A DNA stretch of 64,000 bases, taken from the NCBI RefSeq assembly GCF_029983095.1, contig NZ_CP120467.1:372001-436000 (forward strand), given 5' to 3'. Below are positions 7,826 through 17,765 of this stretch, piece after piece. Origin of the DNA: Enterococcus montenegrensis (GTDB lineage Bacteria; Bacillota; Bacilli; Lactobacillales; Enterococcaceae). Made by a program: the position numbers and the translations under genes. How positions within the stretch are numbered: the stretch's first letter is position 1; the number at the start of each line of letters is the position of its first letter. Under the pieces are notes generated by a model. It did not search any database and was not told the origin of the DNA. It was given only the letters and a program-made list of their open reading frames with translations.

Positions 7826-8042
7826 TTAAAAATTCCTCCAATAAAATAAAATTGTTTTTTGGAGTAAAATAATCCGATGAAAAATTCATATTCGTGCAGT
7901 TCATCCTTCAATCTTCACCTTTGCAGCCGCGGTTACACAATTGAACTGGCATGCCAGCGATGGACTGGTGACGAGCTATTATTCTTCTGCTGCATTATTT
8001 TACACAAAACTTAGTATACGATAATTTTCTAGCTATAGTCAA
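7826..8042 (-). promoter_or_regulatory. rpsD promoter and long 5' leader (candidate S4 autoregulatory RNA)
   Basis: On the minus strand, TTGACT (complement of 8037-8042) and TATACT (complement of 8013-8018) are 18 bp apart, giving a transcript with a leader of about 180 nt before rpsD. Autogenous S4 binding to rpsD leaders is known in Bacillus. The leader contains GC-rich paired segments (for example GCCAGTTCAATTG and CCGCGGCTGC regions). Promoter is seen; the S4-binding role is inferred from family knowledge. Confidence 0.65.
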
Positions 8043-8300
8043 GAAAAATTGTTCTACTAGGCTGCTTTTACAAAATGATAGGATATGGGAATAAAAAACG
8101 TTGTTTATTTATCCGCATTTTTAGTATAAATAGATTATTTTAGTGAAATAGGATCAAGATGACTTAGACAACGGTCATTTTACATTGGCAAAAAGAGTTA
8201 TTTTTCTCTTTGAAAACTAACGATATTTGAAAAAAAGATTAAAGATAATCATCGTCTTGTAATTTTGTTACGTACTTTTTCAGAAATTTCCCGAAAGAAC
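8043..8300. other. Intergenic, no feature recognised
   Basis: AT-rich sequence between the divergent rpsD and FNT promoters. I see no ORF with a ribosome binding site, no strong hairpin and no repeat in it. Confidence 0.5.
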
Positions 8301-8329
8301 TTTACAAAACCGAATTGCCTCTATAAAAT
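8301..8329 (+). promoter_or_regulatory. Probable promoter of the FNT channel gene
   Basis: TTTACA (8301-8306) and TAAAAT (8324-8329) with a 17-bp spacer, 46 bp before the start codon. A TATAAT at 8340-8345 is an alternative -10 without a good -35. Confidence 0.5.
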
Positions 8330-8374
8330 AAGTGGGTATTTATAATTATTCACTTAAAGTAGAGGAGAAAAGAG

Positions 8375-9172
8375 ATGAATCCTGTATCACCGTTATTTTC
8401 AAAAATTGACACATCGATTGAAAAGAAAGTTGATTTAATCCAAGGAAGTTACTTTCGTTATGCGGTCCGTGCAATTTTAGCTTGTTTATTTTTAGGTTTG
8501 GGAACGGCTGTGGCATTTGCAATCGCAATGAAAGGCGAGCATATCGTGCCAGGTTTGGGCAAAATGTTGTATGCCTTCATGTTCAGTTGGTCACTTGTAA
8601 TGATTTTGTATTTGAATGCCGAACTGGGAACTTCAAATATGTTATACATGACTGTTGGTGTTTATCGTAAACGTTTGAATTTTGGGTTAGCTGCGAAAAT
8701 TTTATTTTCTTGTATTTTGTTTAACTTGATTGGCGGTTTGGTAGTGGGCTTTTTAATTGCTCAAACAGGGCCATTTCAAGGTTTAGAACCAGATAATTTC
8801 TTCTTTACTTCTATTACAGGTAAATTGGAAAAATCAACGATGCAAATTTTGATTGAAGCGATGTTTGCTAATATCGTGGTGAATACAGCGGTTTTAATTA
8901 GTATGCGTATGAAAGATGATGCTGGTAAAGTAGCGGCAATTATCTTTATCATTTTTATCTTTGCTTTTTTAGGCTATGAACACGTTATCGCAAACTTCCC
9001 AGCTTTTTCATTAGCTTATTTTGCTTCTGGTGGAGCAATTGAAGGTATGACAGCAGGTACTGTTTTTCATAATCTTATTTTTGCTTTAATCGGGAATTAT
9101 ATTGGTGGAGGCTTGGTGATGGGCTTAGGCTTTGCTTGGTTAAACAATTCGAAATCCATTTATGTTGACTAA
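8375..9172 (+). CDS. Formate/nitrite transporter (FNT) family channel
   Basis: A 265-residue integral membrane protein with about six hydrophobic helices and the FNT fold cues: the NAELGTSNM segment near residue 72 (equivalent to the family 'AELFTGN' loop) and GYEHVIANF near residue 197 (family 'GFEHsiANM'). FNT channels pass formate, nitrite, lactate or hydrosulfide anions across the cytoplasmic membrane. The second FNT signature ('CNWLVC' in classical members) reads ANIVVNTAV, so this is a divergent member and its substrate is unclear. Formate export is plausible in a fermenter. The ATG follows AGAGGAGA; a long hairpin terminator follows. Confidence 0.85.
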   Translation: MNPVSPLFSKIDTSIEKKVDLIQGSYFRYAVRAILACLFLGLGTAVAFAIAMKGEHIVPGLGKMLYAFMFSWSLVMILYLNAELGTSNMLYMTVGVYRKRLNFGLAAKILFSCILFNLIGGLVVGFLIAQTGPFQGLEPDNFFFTSITGKLEKSTMQILIEAMFANIVVNTAVLISMRMKDDAGKVAAIIFIIFIFAFLGYEHVIANFPAFSLAYFASGGAIEGMTAGTVFHNLIFALIGNYIGGGLVMGLGFAWLNNSKSIYVD

Positions 9173-9181
9173 TTTTTAACA

Positions 9182-9258
9182 GTTGTAACAAAACTTTTGA
9201 TTGGCAAATCTTTGCAAAGAAGATTTGCGTGAGATAAGTTTTGTTACAGCTTTTTTTT
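9182..9258 (+). terminator. Two-tier hairpin terminator
   Basis: GTTGTAACAAAACTT (9182-9196) pairs over 15 bp with AAGTTTTGTTACAGC (9236-9250). Between them CAAATCTT pairs with AAGATTTG. Eight Ts follow. It ends the FNT gene. Confidence 0.85.
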
Positions 9259-9418
9259 GTGACAAACTTTAAGTAGTAATAGTCTTTTGAGGTGTAATTT
9301 AGTTTGTCTTTTGTTATGTAATCTGATTTTGAAAAATGAAACCTTGCTTGTTTTTCTAATAACTTTTACAATTGACGTTGATAAGAAAGAAAACGCTGCA
9401 AATTCATAAGGAGATTTT

Positions 9419-10075
9419 ATGTCACGATTAACTTTTGTTCCTAATCCAAGTCAAGCTATTCCCATGGCTAAATATATGAAAAATAAATTTCCTTTTTTGG
9501 GTATTCCAAAACCACTACGCGCTAAGGCGCAAAAAGAACTTTTAAAGGCAAGTCGCCAATGGTCTACAGCCACATTGCAAGAAGAAATTTTTTATTATTA
9601 TCAGCAAGACGCACGAGAATACCAGTATTTAGCGATTGATTTGTTTAATAAAAATGTTTTGCGGCTTGAATTGTCTGAGTTAAGAGCTTATTTGCCACTA
9701 GTGGCGCAAAAAGAGTGGTGGGACAGCATTGATGCGTGGCGTAAAGGGTTTAATGATTACATTAAGGCCTATCCTAAAAGCTTAGCAGAAGTGTTCAGCT
9801 GGTTTTATCAGGCAGAAGATTTTTGGTTGCGCAGGATGAGTATTAATCTGCAATTGCAAAGTAAAACTGCGACAGATTTGGTTTTACTAGAAAAAGCGAT
9901 CTTGTGGGATCTGAGTACGCCAGAATTTTTCATTCAAAAAGCTATTGGTTGGTCATTGCGGGAATATAGCAAAACAGATCCAGTTTATGTAACACAATTT
10001 ATTGCCCAGAATAATTTAAGTCCGCTTGCTGCAAGAGAAGGCAGCAAGCAGCTAAAGAAAGCGAGTAAAAAATGA
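9419..10075 (+). CDS. AlkD-like DNA alkylation repair protein
   Basis: A 218-residue all-helical protein matching the AlkC/AlkD HEAT-repeat DNA glycosylase family in length and in landmarks such as FLGIPKPLRAKAQKELLK near residue 28 and the 'PEFFIQKAIGWSLREYSKTDP' region near 165-185, where Trp and Arg line the DNA-binding concave face. Relatives excise N3- and N7-alkylated purines. The ATG follows AAGGAG. The stop codon overlaps the next gene (ATGA), so it is co-translated with the HAD phosphatase, although no functional tie is obvious. Confidence 0.88.
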   Translation: MSRLTFVPNPSQAIPMAKYMKNKFPFLGIPKPLRAKAQKELLKASRQWSTATLQEEIFYYYQQDAREYQYLAIDLFNKNVLRLELSELRAYLPLVAQKEWWDSIDAWRKGFNDYIKAYPKSLAEVFSWFYQAEDFWLRRMSINLQLQSKTATDLVLLEKAILWDLSTPEFFIQKAIGWSLREYSKTDPVYVTQFIAQNNLSPLAAREGSKQLKKASKK

Positions 10076-10848
10076 AGCGAAAATTAATTGCCTTTGATAT
10101 TGATGGAACATTGTTGAACAGTCAAAAAGAAGCCTTACCCAATACAATAAAAGCCTTGGAAAAATTGCGCAATAATGGCCATTTGGTCATGGTTGCTACC
10201 GGTCGTAGTCGTTTTTTGGCCCAACCGGTCTTGAAAAAATTGGCTTTTCATAACTATGTGGTTTGCAATGGTTCAGCCGCTTTTTTAGACCACAAACAGG
10301 TTTATAAGCATTTATTGGATGAAGCGCAACTAACAGCGCTAATTTCTGAACTGGATGAATTAAGAGTCGATACCGCTTTTATTGGGATGGATGCAATGGG
10401 TCGCCATAGTGATTTTAATGTTTCCGTCATGGACGAAGCGATGCGCTCTTTTGGCTCTCATGTGCCAGAATTTGATCCTGATTTTAAAAACCAACAAGAA
10501 GTGTATCAAGCGTTAGCTTTTTACGACGCTAATTATGAAGGCCGTTTTGATGAAAAATATCCGGCGTTGCGTTTTGTTCGTTGGCATGAAAAATGTGTGG
10601 ATATAATTCCAGAAAATGGTTCAAAAGCTGCCACAATCCTCCATTTGGGAAGAACTCTCGGCATAAAACAAGAAGATATTATTACGTTTGGCGATGGCCA
10701 AAATGATAAAGAAATGTTGGCTGCAGCTGGAATCGGTGTGGCGATGGGAAATGCTGAAGATGATGTGAAAGATGTTGCATCTATTGTAACTGCTTCAAAT
10801 GATGAAGACGGGATTTTTAAAGCCTTACAAGAATTAGCTTTAATTTAA
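10072..10848 (+). CDS. Cof-type HAD-IIB phosphatase
   Basis: A 258-residue hydrolase with all HAD motifs: nucleophile DIDGTLLN at residues 9-16 (motif I), VATGRSR near 42 (motif II), a motif-III lysine in ENGSKAATI, and [11 protein letters not shown] near 205 (motif IV). The type-IIB cap lies between motifs II and III. These enzymes dephosphorylate sugar phosphates, FMN/PLP or nucleotides. It overlaps the AlkD-like gene by 4 bp and precedes mgsA by 20 bp, so the three form one operon; sugar-phosphate cleanup would fit with methylglyoxal synthase. Confidence 0.9.
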   Translation: MKRKLIAFDIDGTLLNSQKEALPNTIKALEKLRNNGHLVMVATGRSRFLAQPVLKKLAFHNYVVCNGSAAFLDHKQVYKHLLDEAQLTALISELDELRVDTAFIGMDAMGRHSDFNVSVMDEAMRSFGSHVPEFDPDFKNQQEVYQALAFYDANYEGRFDEKYPALRFVRWHEKCVDIIPENGSKAATILHLGRTLGIKQEDIITFGDGQNDKEMLAAAGIGVAMGNAEDDVKDVASIVTASNDEDGIFKALQELALI

Positions 10849-10868
10849 ATAATTTGGAGGTGGAAAAG

Positions 10869-11291
10869 ATGAAAATCGCACTAATTGCACACGATCGCAA
10901 AAAAGATTTGATGGTACAAATGACAACGGCTTACCGAGATATTTTAGCGCAACATGAACTGTTTGCGACTGGAACTACAGGTCAGAAAATTGCAGAAGCA
11001 ACGGGCCTTTCAGTCCATCGCTACAAGTCGGGTCCTTTAGGTGGCGACCAACAAATCGGCGCAATGCTTGCGGCTGATGACTTAGACATGGTGATCTTTT
11101 TGCGCGATCCACTTGCCGCGCAACCCCATGAACCAGACGTAACAGCTTTGATTCGGTTGTGTGATGTGTACGAGATTCCCCTCGCCACCAACATTGGTAC
11201 CGCTGAAATATTAATTCGTGGCTTAGCACTAGGACTAGCTGATTTTCGTGAAATCATCCACGAAAACGATCAACGGCCACTTTCATTTTAA
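10869..11291 (+). CDS. mgsA: Methylglyoxal synthase
   Basis: A 140-residue cytosolic enzyme converting dihydroxyacetone phosphate to methylglyoxal and phosphate, a glycolytic bypass that relieves sugar-phosphate stress. Visible features are [10 protein letters not shown] at the N-terminus, the phosphate-binding TGTTGQKI, the [11 protein letters not shown] motif carrying the catalytic Asp, and [12 protein letters not shown] near residue 85. The ATG lies 8 bases after GGAGG; an upstream in-frame TTG (10854) overlaps that RBS and is unlikely. It is the last gene of the operon and is followed by a perfect hairpin terminator. Confidence 0.95.
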   Translation: MKIALIAHDRKKDLMVQMTTAYRDILAQHELFATGTTGQKIAEATGLSVHRYKSGPLGGDQQIGAMLAADDLDMVIFLRDPLAAQPHEPDVTALIRLCDVYEIPLATNIGTAEILIRGLALGLADFREIIHENDQRPLSF

Positions 11292-11304
11292 TGATGTATT
11301 AAAT

Positions 11305-11336
11305 GTGCTTTGTCGATCGACAAGGCACTTTTTTTT
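11305..11336 (+). terminator. mgsA terminator
   Basis: GTGCTTTGTCGA pairs with TCGACAAGGCAC (one wobble), followed by eight Ts. Confidence 0.92.
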
Positions 11337-11560
11337 ACTATCAGAAATTAACAGGAATAAACGAATTTTATCGGCAACAAACAACGATATTTTTTTAATT
11401 TTGGCATCCGGTTTAAAATATTTTGTTCTTATGGTGCAAAAGCTAAAGGAGTGCGCGCGCTCTTTTTTATTACCGTTAGTTAACGCTAGTGATGGACACT
11501 TTTTTTTCCTTGGAAAAACCACTATAATGGAACAAGACATTTAAGAGAAGAGGAAAATTT

Positions 11561-12358
11561 GTGCGGGTATTATTTATTGGAGATGTTGTTGGAACACTAG
11601 GTAGAGAAACGATTACGGCGTATTTGCCCAAGTTAAAGAAAAAGTATCGTCCGCAAGTAACGATCGCAAACGGGGAGAATGCCGCCGGGGGTCGGGGGAT
11701 TACAGGCAAAATTTATAAAAAATTTTTGCAAGATGGTGTGGATGTCGTAACACTAGGAAATCACACCTGGGATAATCGCGAAATATTTGAATTTATCGGG
11801 GATGCTAAAAAAATGATTCGCCCAGCTAACTTTCCTGCTAAAGCACCCGGTGTGGGGATGGTTTTTGTTAAAGTAAATGAAATTGAGCTAGCAGTAATCA
11901 ATTTGCAAGCCCGGGCATTTATGACAGCGATTGATGATCCTTTTACGAAAGCAGATGAATTAGTAGCAGCAGCCCGAAAGCGGACACCGTATATTTTTGT
12001 CGATTTTCATGGGGAAACGACTAGCGAAAAACAGGCTATGGGCTGGTATTTAGATGGTAAGGTTTCGGCTGTCGTCGGAACCCATACCCACGTGCAAACA
12101 AATGATGGGCGTATTTTACCAAAAGGAACAGCATTTTTAAGTGATGTCGGCATGACAGGACCTTATGACGGAATTTTAGGCATGAAAAAAGAAGGGGTCA
12201 TTGAACGCTTTATCACAGCTTTGCCACAACGCTTTGAAGTGGTAGAAGAAGGAAGAAGTATCCTATCTGCCTGTGTGATTGACATTGATGAAAAAAATGG
12301 TCATGCCAAAAAAATAGAGACGATTCAAATTTCAGCAGATCGTCCATTTTATGAATAG
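11561..12358 (+). CDS. ymdB: YmdB-type 2',3'-cyclic phosphodiesterase
   Basis: A 265-residue metallophosphoesterase of the YmdB family (TIGR00282). Motifs: FIGDVVGTLGR at the N-terminus, ANGENAAGGRGIT near 38, LGNHTWDN near 65, DFHGETTSEKQA near 148 and GTHTHVQT near 176. B. subtilis YmdB hydrolyses cyclic nucleotides and influences the switch between motility and biofilm matrix. The start is GTG behind AGAGGAAA; a TATAAT lies at 11523-11528. It directly precedes the ymcA-like gene and mutS, an order I recall from other Lactobacillales. Confidence 0.93.
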   Translation: MRVLFIGDVVGTLGRETITAYLPKLKKKYRPQVTIANGENAAGGRGITGKIYKKFLQDGVDVVTLGNHTWDNREIFEFIGDAKKMIRPANFPAKAPGVGMVFVKVNEIELAVINLQARAFMTAIDDPFTKADELVAAARKRTPYIFVDFHGETTSEKQAMGWYLDGKVSAVVGTHTHVQTNDGRILPKGTAFLSDVGMTGPYDGILGMKKEGVIERFITALPQRFEVVEEGRSILSACVIDIDEKNGHAKKIETIQISADRPFYE

Positions 12359-12367
12359 GAAGAAAAA

Positions 12368-12751
12368 ATGGAAAACTTTGAACCAGAAGTAACGGCCGCA
12401 TTAAATGAATTAGTTCAGGCACTAGCAGAAAATGAAGTTGTCAAAGACTATCGCCAAATTGCAGCAAAAGTGGCAAATAATCCCCGCTTAAAAGAACTGG
12501 AAGAAAAAATTAAAGCAGCGCAAAAAGAGGCGGTACAATACGATCATTATGACAAGCCAGAAGCACAAAAAGCCGCAATTTCAGCAGCGGATGAATATAC
12601 TAAAGAATATGAAAATCATCCGTTGGTCATTTCTTATCGCGAAAAACTGGCACTAGCTAATGATTTACTGCATTTTATTACGGAAAATATCTCCCAAGAT
12701 GTGAATCAAACCTTAGAGAGTCACAACGAACAGGAAAAAACAGAAAATTAG
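12368..12751 (+). CDS. ymcA: YlbF/YmcA-family protein (RNase Y-modulating type)
   Basis: A 127-residue helical protein. The pattern 'ALNELVQALAENEVVKDYRQ' followed by 'ANNPRLKELEEKI' near residues 15-55 and a second long helix near 75-105 is typical of the YlbF/YmcA family. In B. subtilis YlbF, YmcA and YaaT form a complex that helps RNase Y mature mRNAs and supports competence and biofilm formation. The gene starts 9 bp after ymdB and is probably co-transcribed. I assign YmcA rather than YlbF from this neighbourhood, so the symbol is tentative. Confidence 0.8.
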   Translation: MENFEPEVTAALNELVQALAENEVVKDYRQIAAKVANNPRLKELEEKIKAAQKEAVQYDHYDKPEAQKAAISAADEYTKEYENHPLVISYREKLALANDLLHFITENISQDVNQTLESHNEQEKTEN

Positions 12752-12858
12752 TCTAGAAAATTTTTAAGCTAAAGCTAATAAGTGAAGTAAAAAAATAAAT
12801 TTTACCCTGGTACAAAACAGTTAGTGTGAGCTACTGAATAACTAAAGGAGGAGCTTTC

Positions 12859-15417
12859 ATGCCTCAAAAGACTAAAAATACACCCATGATGGAACAATAT
12901 TTAAGTATTAAGGCAAACTATCAAGATGCTTTCTTATTTTACCGTTTAGGAGACTTTTATGAAATGTTTTACGAGGATGCGATTAAAGCTGCTCAAATTT
13001 TAGAGCTGACTTTAACCAGCCGTAATCGTAATGCAGATGATCCAATTCCCATGTGTGGCGTCCCGTATCATGCGGCTCAAGGCTATATTGATACGTTAAT
13101 TGAACAAGGATACAAAGTTGCTATTTGTGAACAAGTAGAAGATCCCAAAACTGCTAAGGGTATGGTAAAAAGAGAAGTTGTCCAATTGGTCACGCCGGGG
13201 ACAGTCATGGATGCAAAAGGATTGGCAGCAAAAGACAATAATTTTTTGACCGCTTTGAATTTTGACGGTGATACGTATGGATTTGCATACGTGGATTTAA
13301 GTACAGGTGAGTTGAAGGCCGCAATACTGCCAGATGAAGAAGCTGTTTTAAACGAAGCCAGTGCTTTGCAAACAAAAGAAATTGTGTTTACCAGTGAAAT
13401 TACAGAAGAGTTAAAAAAGACGTTGCAAGAACGGTTAAATCTCGTCTTTTCTAGTCAAATGGAAATGACGGATAATGCTGAATTTCAATTTTTAACCAGT
13501 GAATTAAAAGAAGCAACTGAAAAAGAAGTTACGGGTAAGTTATTATGCTACTTGGCAGAGACCCAAAAGCGTAGCTTAGCCCATATTCAAAAAGCAGAAA
13601 GCTATCAACCAGATCACTACTTAAAGATGGATTACTATTCGAAGTTTAACTTGGAGTTGGCACAATCGATTCGGACGGGTAAAAAACAAGGTACGCTATT
13701 GTGGCTTTTAGATGAAACCAAGACAGCCATGGGGGGCCGCTTGTTAAAACAGTGGTTAGATCGTCCCTTAATTCAAAACAAACAAATCACGCTGCGTCAA
13801 GAGATGGTGCAGTCTTTATTAGACAGCTATTTTGAGCGGGCTGATTTACAAGCAGCCTTAACCAAAGTGTATGACTTAGAACGCCTAGCCGGTCGGGTAG
13901 CTTTTGGCAATGTGAATGGGCGTGATTTACTACAACTAAAAACATCGCTCATGCAAGTTCCGCAAATTCGTAATCTTTTAAGCGGGATTAATAATGGTGC
14001 GTGGAATGATCTGCTACTTGATTTAGAACCGATGGATGATTTAGTTGCTTTAATTGAACAAGCTATTAATGAAGAGGCCCCTTTAGCCATTACAGAAGGC
14101 AATGTCATTAAAGACGGTTTTAACGCGCAACTGGACCAATATCGCTTGGCCATGCGTAACGGCAAACAATGGTTAGCTGAGTTAGAGGCAAGTGAGCGAG
14201 AAGCTACTGGAATTAAAAATTTGAAAGTCGGCTTTAACCGCGTCTTTGGCTATTATATTGAAATTACCAAAGCTAACTTAGCTAATTTAGCAGAAGGCCG
14301 TTATGAACGAAAGCAAACCTTAGCCAATGCGGAACGTTTTATTACCCCAGAATTAAAAAAATTGGAAACGCAAATTTTAGAAGCTGAAGAAAAATCAGTG
14401 GATTTAGAATACCAGCTCTTTTTAGCCGTACGAGAAGAAATCAAAAAGGCAATCAGCCGCTTGCAAAAATTAGCCAAAGCAATTAGTGCCACCGATGTGT
14501 TGCAAAGTTTTGCCACAATTGCGGAGCGCTATCAATATGTGCGGCCAGCTATGAATAATAGACAAGAATTAGCGATTAAAGAAGGACGACATCCCGTTGT
14601 GGAAAAAGTTTTGGGGCATCAAGAATATATCCCAAATTCCATTATAATGGATCGTGAAACGTTAATTCTTTTAATCACCGGACCGAATATGTCAGGTAAG
14701 AGTACCTACATGCGGCAGTTAGCATTGACTGTCATTATGGCTCAGATGGGAAGTTTTGTACCAGCCCAAAGTGCCAATCTGCCAATTTTTGATCGTATTT
14801 TTACCCGCATTGGTGCAAGTGACGATTTAATTGCTGGTCAAAGTACCTTCATGGTGGAAATGATGGAAGCCAATCAAGCGTTACGGCATGCCACACCGAA
14901 TAGTTTAATTTTATTTGATGAATTGGGGCGCGGCACAGCAACCTATGACGGGATGGCACTGGCGCAAGCTATTATTGAATATATTCACAAAGTAGTAAAA
15001 GCCAAGACCCTTTTTTCAACCCACTACCACGAATTAACTGTTTTAGATGAAGCATTGCCCCAGTTGCGTAATGTTCACGTAGGCGCGGTGGAAAAAGATG
15101 GTGAAGTTGTTTTCTTGCATAAAATGATGGAAGGGGCTGCTGATAAGAGTTACGGTATTCATGTGGCCAAAATTGCGGGCTTGCCAACGGATTTACTGGA
15201 ACGGGCCGCAACGATTTTACAGCATTTGGAAACACAAGAGACCACCGTTACCACACCTGTGCCAAAAGTGTCAGAAGAAGTCGAGCAAATTTCATTATTC
15301 CAAGAAGTTTCCACAGAAGAATTAGGTGTCATTGATACGTTGAAAAAATTAGATTTATTGGATACAACGCCACGAGAAGCGTTAAATATTTTATACGAGT
15401 TGCAAAAACGAATTTAG
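12859..15417 (+). CDS. mutS: DNA mismatch repair protein MutS
   Basis: An 852-residue MutS of normal length. The mismatch-reading [11 protein letters not shown] motif lies near residues 34-44, the clamp/lever region spans the middle, and the ATPase has Walker [11 protein letters not shown] near 610, FMVEMMEA, Walker [17 protein letters not shown] near 685 and FSTHYHELT near 718. The C-terminus carries a short beta-binding or tetramer tail (EQISLFQE). It recognises mispairs and recruits MutL. The ATG follows AAGGAGGAG. mutL begins 15 bp after the stop codon, so they form an operon. Confidence 0.98.
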   Translation: MPQKTKNTPMMEQYLSIKANYQDAFLFYRLGDFYEMFYEDAIKAAQILELTLTSRNRNADDPIPMCGVPYHAAQGYIDTLIEQGYKVAICEQVEDPKTAKGMVKREVVQLVTPGTVMDAKGLAAKDNNFLTALNFDGDTYGFAYVDLSTGELKAAILPDEEAVLNEASALQTKEIVFTSEITEELKKTLQERLNLVFSSQMEMTDNAEFQFLTSELKEATEKEVTGKLLCYLAETQKRSLAHIQKAESYQPDHYLKMDYYSKFNLELAQSIRTGKKQGTLLWLLDETKTAMGGRLLKQWLDRPLIQNKQITLRQEMVQSLLDSYFERADLQAALTKVYDLERLAGRVAFGNVNGRDLLQLKTSLMQVPQIRNLLSGINNGAWNDLLLDLEPMDDLVALIEQAINEEAPLAITEGNVIKDGFNAQLDQYRLAMRNGKQWLAELEASEREATGIKNLKVGFNRVFGYYIEITKANLANLAEGRYERKQTLANAERFITPELKKLETQILEAEEKSVDLEYQLFLAVREEIKKAISRLQKLAKAISATDVLQSFATIAERYQYVRPAMNNRQELAIKEGRHPVVEKVLGHQEYIPNSIIMDRETLILLITGPNMSGKSTYMRQLALTVIMAQMGSFVPAQSANLPIFDRIFTRIGASDDLIAGQSTFMVEMMEANQALRHATPNSLILFDELGRGTATYDGMALAQAIIEYIHKVVKAKTLFSTHYHELTVLDEALPQLRNVHVGAVEKDGEVVFLHKMMEGAADKSYGIHVAKIAGLPTDLLERAATILQHLETQETTVTTPVPKVSEEVEQISLFQEVSTEELGVIDTLKKLDLLDTTPREALNILYELQKRI

Positions 15418-15432
15418 AAAAGGAGGCAGACG

Positions 15433-17592
15433 ATGGGTAAAATTCAAGAGTTATCTGAACGTCTTGCCAATCAAATTGCTGCTGGTGAAGTGGTGGAACG
15501 CCCTGCATCAGTGGTGAAAGAATTAGTTGAAAATGCGATTGATGCAGGATCTAGTCAAATTGATATTTTAGTCGAGGAAGCTGGGCTAAAAAAAATTCAA
15601 GTAACAGATAATGGTGAAGGTATTGCCGAAGATGATGTGGAAAATGCTTTTAAACGCCACGCAACAAGTAAAATTCACAGTCGGGATGATTTATTTCGGA
15701 TTAGAACATTGGGATTTCGTGGTGAAGCACTGCCAAGTATCGCCTCTGTATCTTATGTAACAGTAGAAACAGCGATTCAAGATACTACGCAAGGTTCTTT
15801 GTTGCAACTAGAAGGTGGCAAAGTAATCCAACACACAGCGGCGCCATTACGACAAGGAACTAAAATTACAGTTGAAAATTTATTCTTTAATACGCCAGCC
15901 CGTTTAAAATATGTCAAAACATTGCAAACGGAATTATCTAATATTGGGGATATCGTCAACCGCTTGGCATTGAGCCATCCAAATATTGCATTTCGTCTTG
16001 TTCACGATGGCAATAAAATGCTCACCACTGCGGGTAATGGTGATTTGAAGCAAACGATCGCCGGTATTTTTGGTGTTCAAACTGCGAAAAAGATGTTGGC
16101 TATTGATACAAAAGATTTAGATTTTACGGTCACAGGCTTTATTTCTTTACCTGAAGTAACACGGGCTAGCCGTAATTATATTTCAACCATCATTAATGGA
16201 CGCTATATTAAAAACTTTGCGTTAAATAAAGCCATTATTACCGGTTATGGTTCGAAATTAATGGTTGGACGTTTTCCCATTGCGGTTTTAGAAATTACCA
16301 TGGACCCGCTATTAGTGGACGTGAATGTCCATCCAACCAAACAAGAAGTTCGTCTATCCAAAGAGCCAGAGTTAACAAAGTTAATTAGTAAAGCAATCAA
16401 TGAACGGCTGCGGGCAGAAAATCTTATTCCCGATGCGGGAGAAAACTTGGGCTTTAAGAAAAAAATTTCCCGTGATGAACAAGAAAAAACAGAACAATTA
16501 CAAATGACATTGCCGGCTGCTGAAAAGAAAAACAACGGTTTAACGTTTGATCCTAGTAGCGGCAAATTTGTTTATCGTAATTCACAGTCTGTGGATAAAG
16601 CTGTGGATGATTGTGGACAAGTTGAGGAAAGTAGCGCTGAAAATCCCGTGCCAACAGCTGATGAGAAGACAAATGAATTTTATAATAGTTCACAAGTAGC
16701 AGAAATTCCAACAGAATTTCCCGTTGCGCCAAGTTATCCCCAACAAGATGAAGATGAACCGGTTTTTATTTCTCCTGTGGATAATAAAATTGAAGATAAT
16801 CCAACTTTCTCAGCAGAAATTACACCAGAGCGTGAAGTAGAACTATCACCAGCAGAACTTGCCGAAGAATTGCAAAGTGAGTTAGATCACCCAGAATTTA
16901 ATCTGCAGGATAAAAATGGCAGCCAAGCTTTAAACAAAGCAATCGCAGCTTTAGAAGCTGAAAAACCAGTAGAACGTTTTCCACAATTGGAATACTTTGG
17001 ACAAATGCACGGCACGTATCTTTTTGCCCAAAGTAGTGATGGCCTGTATATTATTGATCAGCACGCAGCCCAAGAGCGGATTAAATACGAGTATTTCCGT
17101 GAAAAAATTGGCGATGTAGGCAACAGCTTGCAAGAATTACTCGTTCCGATTGTGTTGGATTATCCCAATAGTGACGCTATAAAATTGCGGGAGAAAAAAG
17201 AAATGCTGCTGGAGGTTGGGATTCAACTAGAAGACTTTGGTGCCAATAGTTTCATTATTCGCGCGCATCCAACGTGGTATCCTGCTGGACAAGAAGAAAG
17301 TATCACCCGTGAAATGATTGATATGTTGCTAACGACAGGAAATGTCAGTGTCAAAAAGTTTCGGGAAGCAACAGCGATCATGATGAGCTGTAAGCGATCC
17401 ATTAAAGCCAACCATCACTTAAATGAATTGCAGGCGCGTGTGTTGCTGCAAGATTTGACGCTATGTGAAAATCCATTTAATTGTCCCCATGGTCGCCCAG
17501 TATTGATTCATTTTAGTAATGGTGATATGGAGAAGTTATTCAAGCGCATTCAAGATCCTCACCGTTCACCTATGAGTGGTCTGGAAGATTAA
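15433..17592 (+). CDS. mutL: DNA mismatch repair endonuclease MutL
   Basis: A 719-residue MutL. The GHKL ATPase motifs are clear: ELVENAIDAG near 33, TDNGEGI near 57, TLGFRGEALPSI near 92. A long acidic linker spans about 345-510. The C-terminal domain has the endonuclease motif DQHAAQERIKYE near 540 and the zinc-site CPHGRP near the end, so this is the nicking type found in organisms without MutH. The linker is longer than in B. subtilis MutL (about 627 residues). The ATG follows AAGGAGG, and the gene ends at a strong terminator. Confidence 0.97.
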   Translation: MGKIQELSERLANQIAAGEVVERPASVVKELVENAIDAGSSQIDILVEEAGLKKIQVTDNGEGIAEDDVENAFKRHATSKIHSRDDLFRIRTLGFRGEALPSIASVSYVTVETAIQDTTQGSLLQLEGGKVIQHTAAPLRQGTKITVENLFFNTPARLKYVKTLQTELSNIGDIVNRLALSHPNIAFRLVHDGNKMLTTAGNGDLKQTIAGIFGVQTAKKMLAIDTKDLDFTVTGFISLPEVTRASRNYISTIINGRYIKNFALNKAIITGYGSKLMVGRFPIAVLEITMDPLLVDVNVHPTKQEVRLSKEPELTKLISKAINERLRAENLIPDAGENLGFKKKISRDEQEKTEQLQMTLPAAEKKNNGLTFDPSSGKFVYRNSQSVDKAVDDCGQVEESSAENPVPTADEKTNEFYNSSQVAEIPTEFPVAPSYPQQDEDEPVFISPVDNKIEDNPTFSAEITPEREVELSPAELAEELQSELDHPEFNLQDKNGSQALNKAIAALEAEKPVERFPQLEYFGQMHGTYLFAQSSDGLYIIDQHAAQERIKYEYFREKIGDVGNSLQELLVPIVLDYPNSDAIKLREKKEMLLEVGIQLEDFGANSFIIRAHPTWYPAGQEESITREMIDMLLTTGNVSVKKFREATAIMMSCKRSIKANHHLNELQARVLLQDLTLCENPFNCPHGRPVLIHFSNGDMEKLFKRIQDPHRSPMSGLED

Positions 17593-17597
17593 ATTTT

Positions 17598-17645
17598 AAG
17601 CTAGCAGGAAGATTGCTTCGGCAGTTTTCCCGCTAGCTTTTTTTA
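17598..17645 (+). terminator. mutSL terminator
   Basis: AAGCTAGC (17598-17605) pairs with GCTAGCTT (17632-17639), with further GGAA/TTCC pairing inside, then a T-run. Confidence 0.88.
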
Positions 17646-17765
17646 GCCAGATGAAAAAGCGAATGAGAGGGGGATATCTTTTGAAAATACCTCTAAAGTA
17701 TGAAGTATTTTCTGTTTTTTTCTGGCATAATAAATAAAAGTCTTATTAAGGAAAGAGTGTTGTGA

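Noticed and set aside
11248-11544. 98-codon plus-strand ORF after mgsA
   Set aside because: It crosses the mgsA terminator, has no RBS, and its composition is that of AT-rich intergenic DNA.
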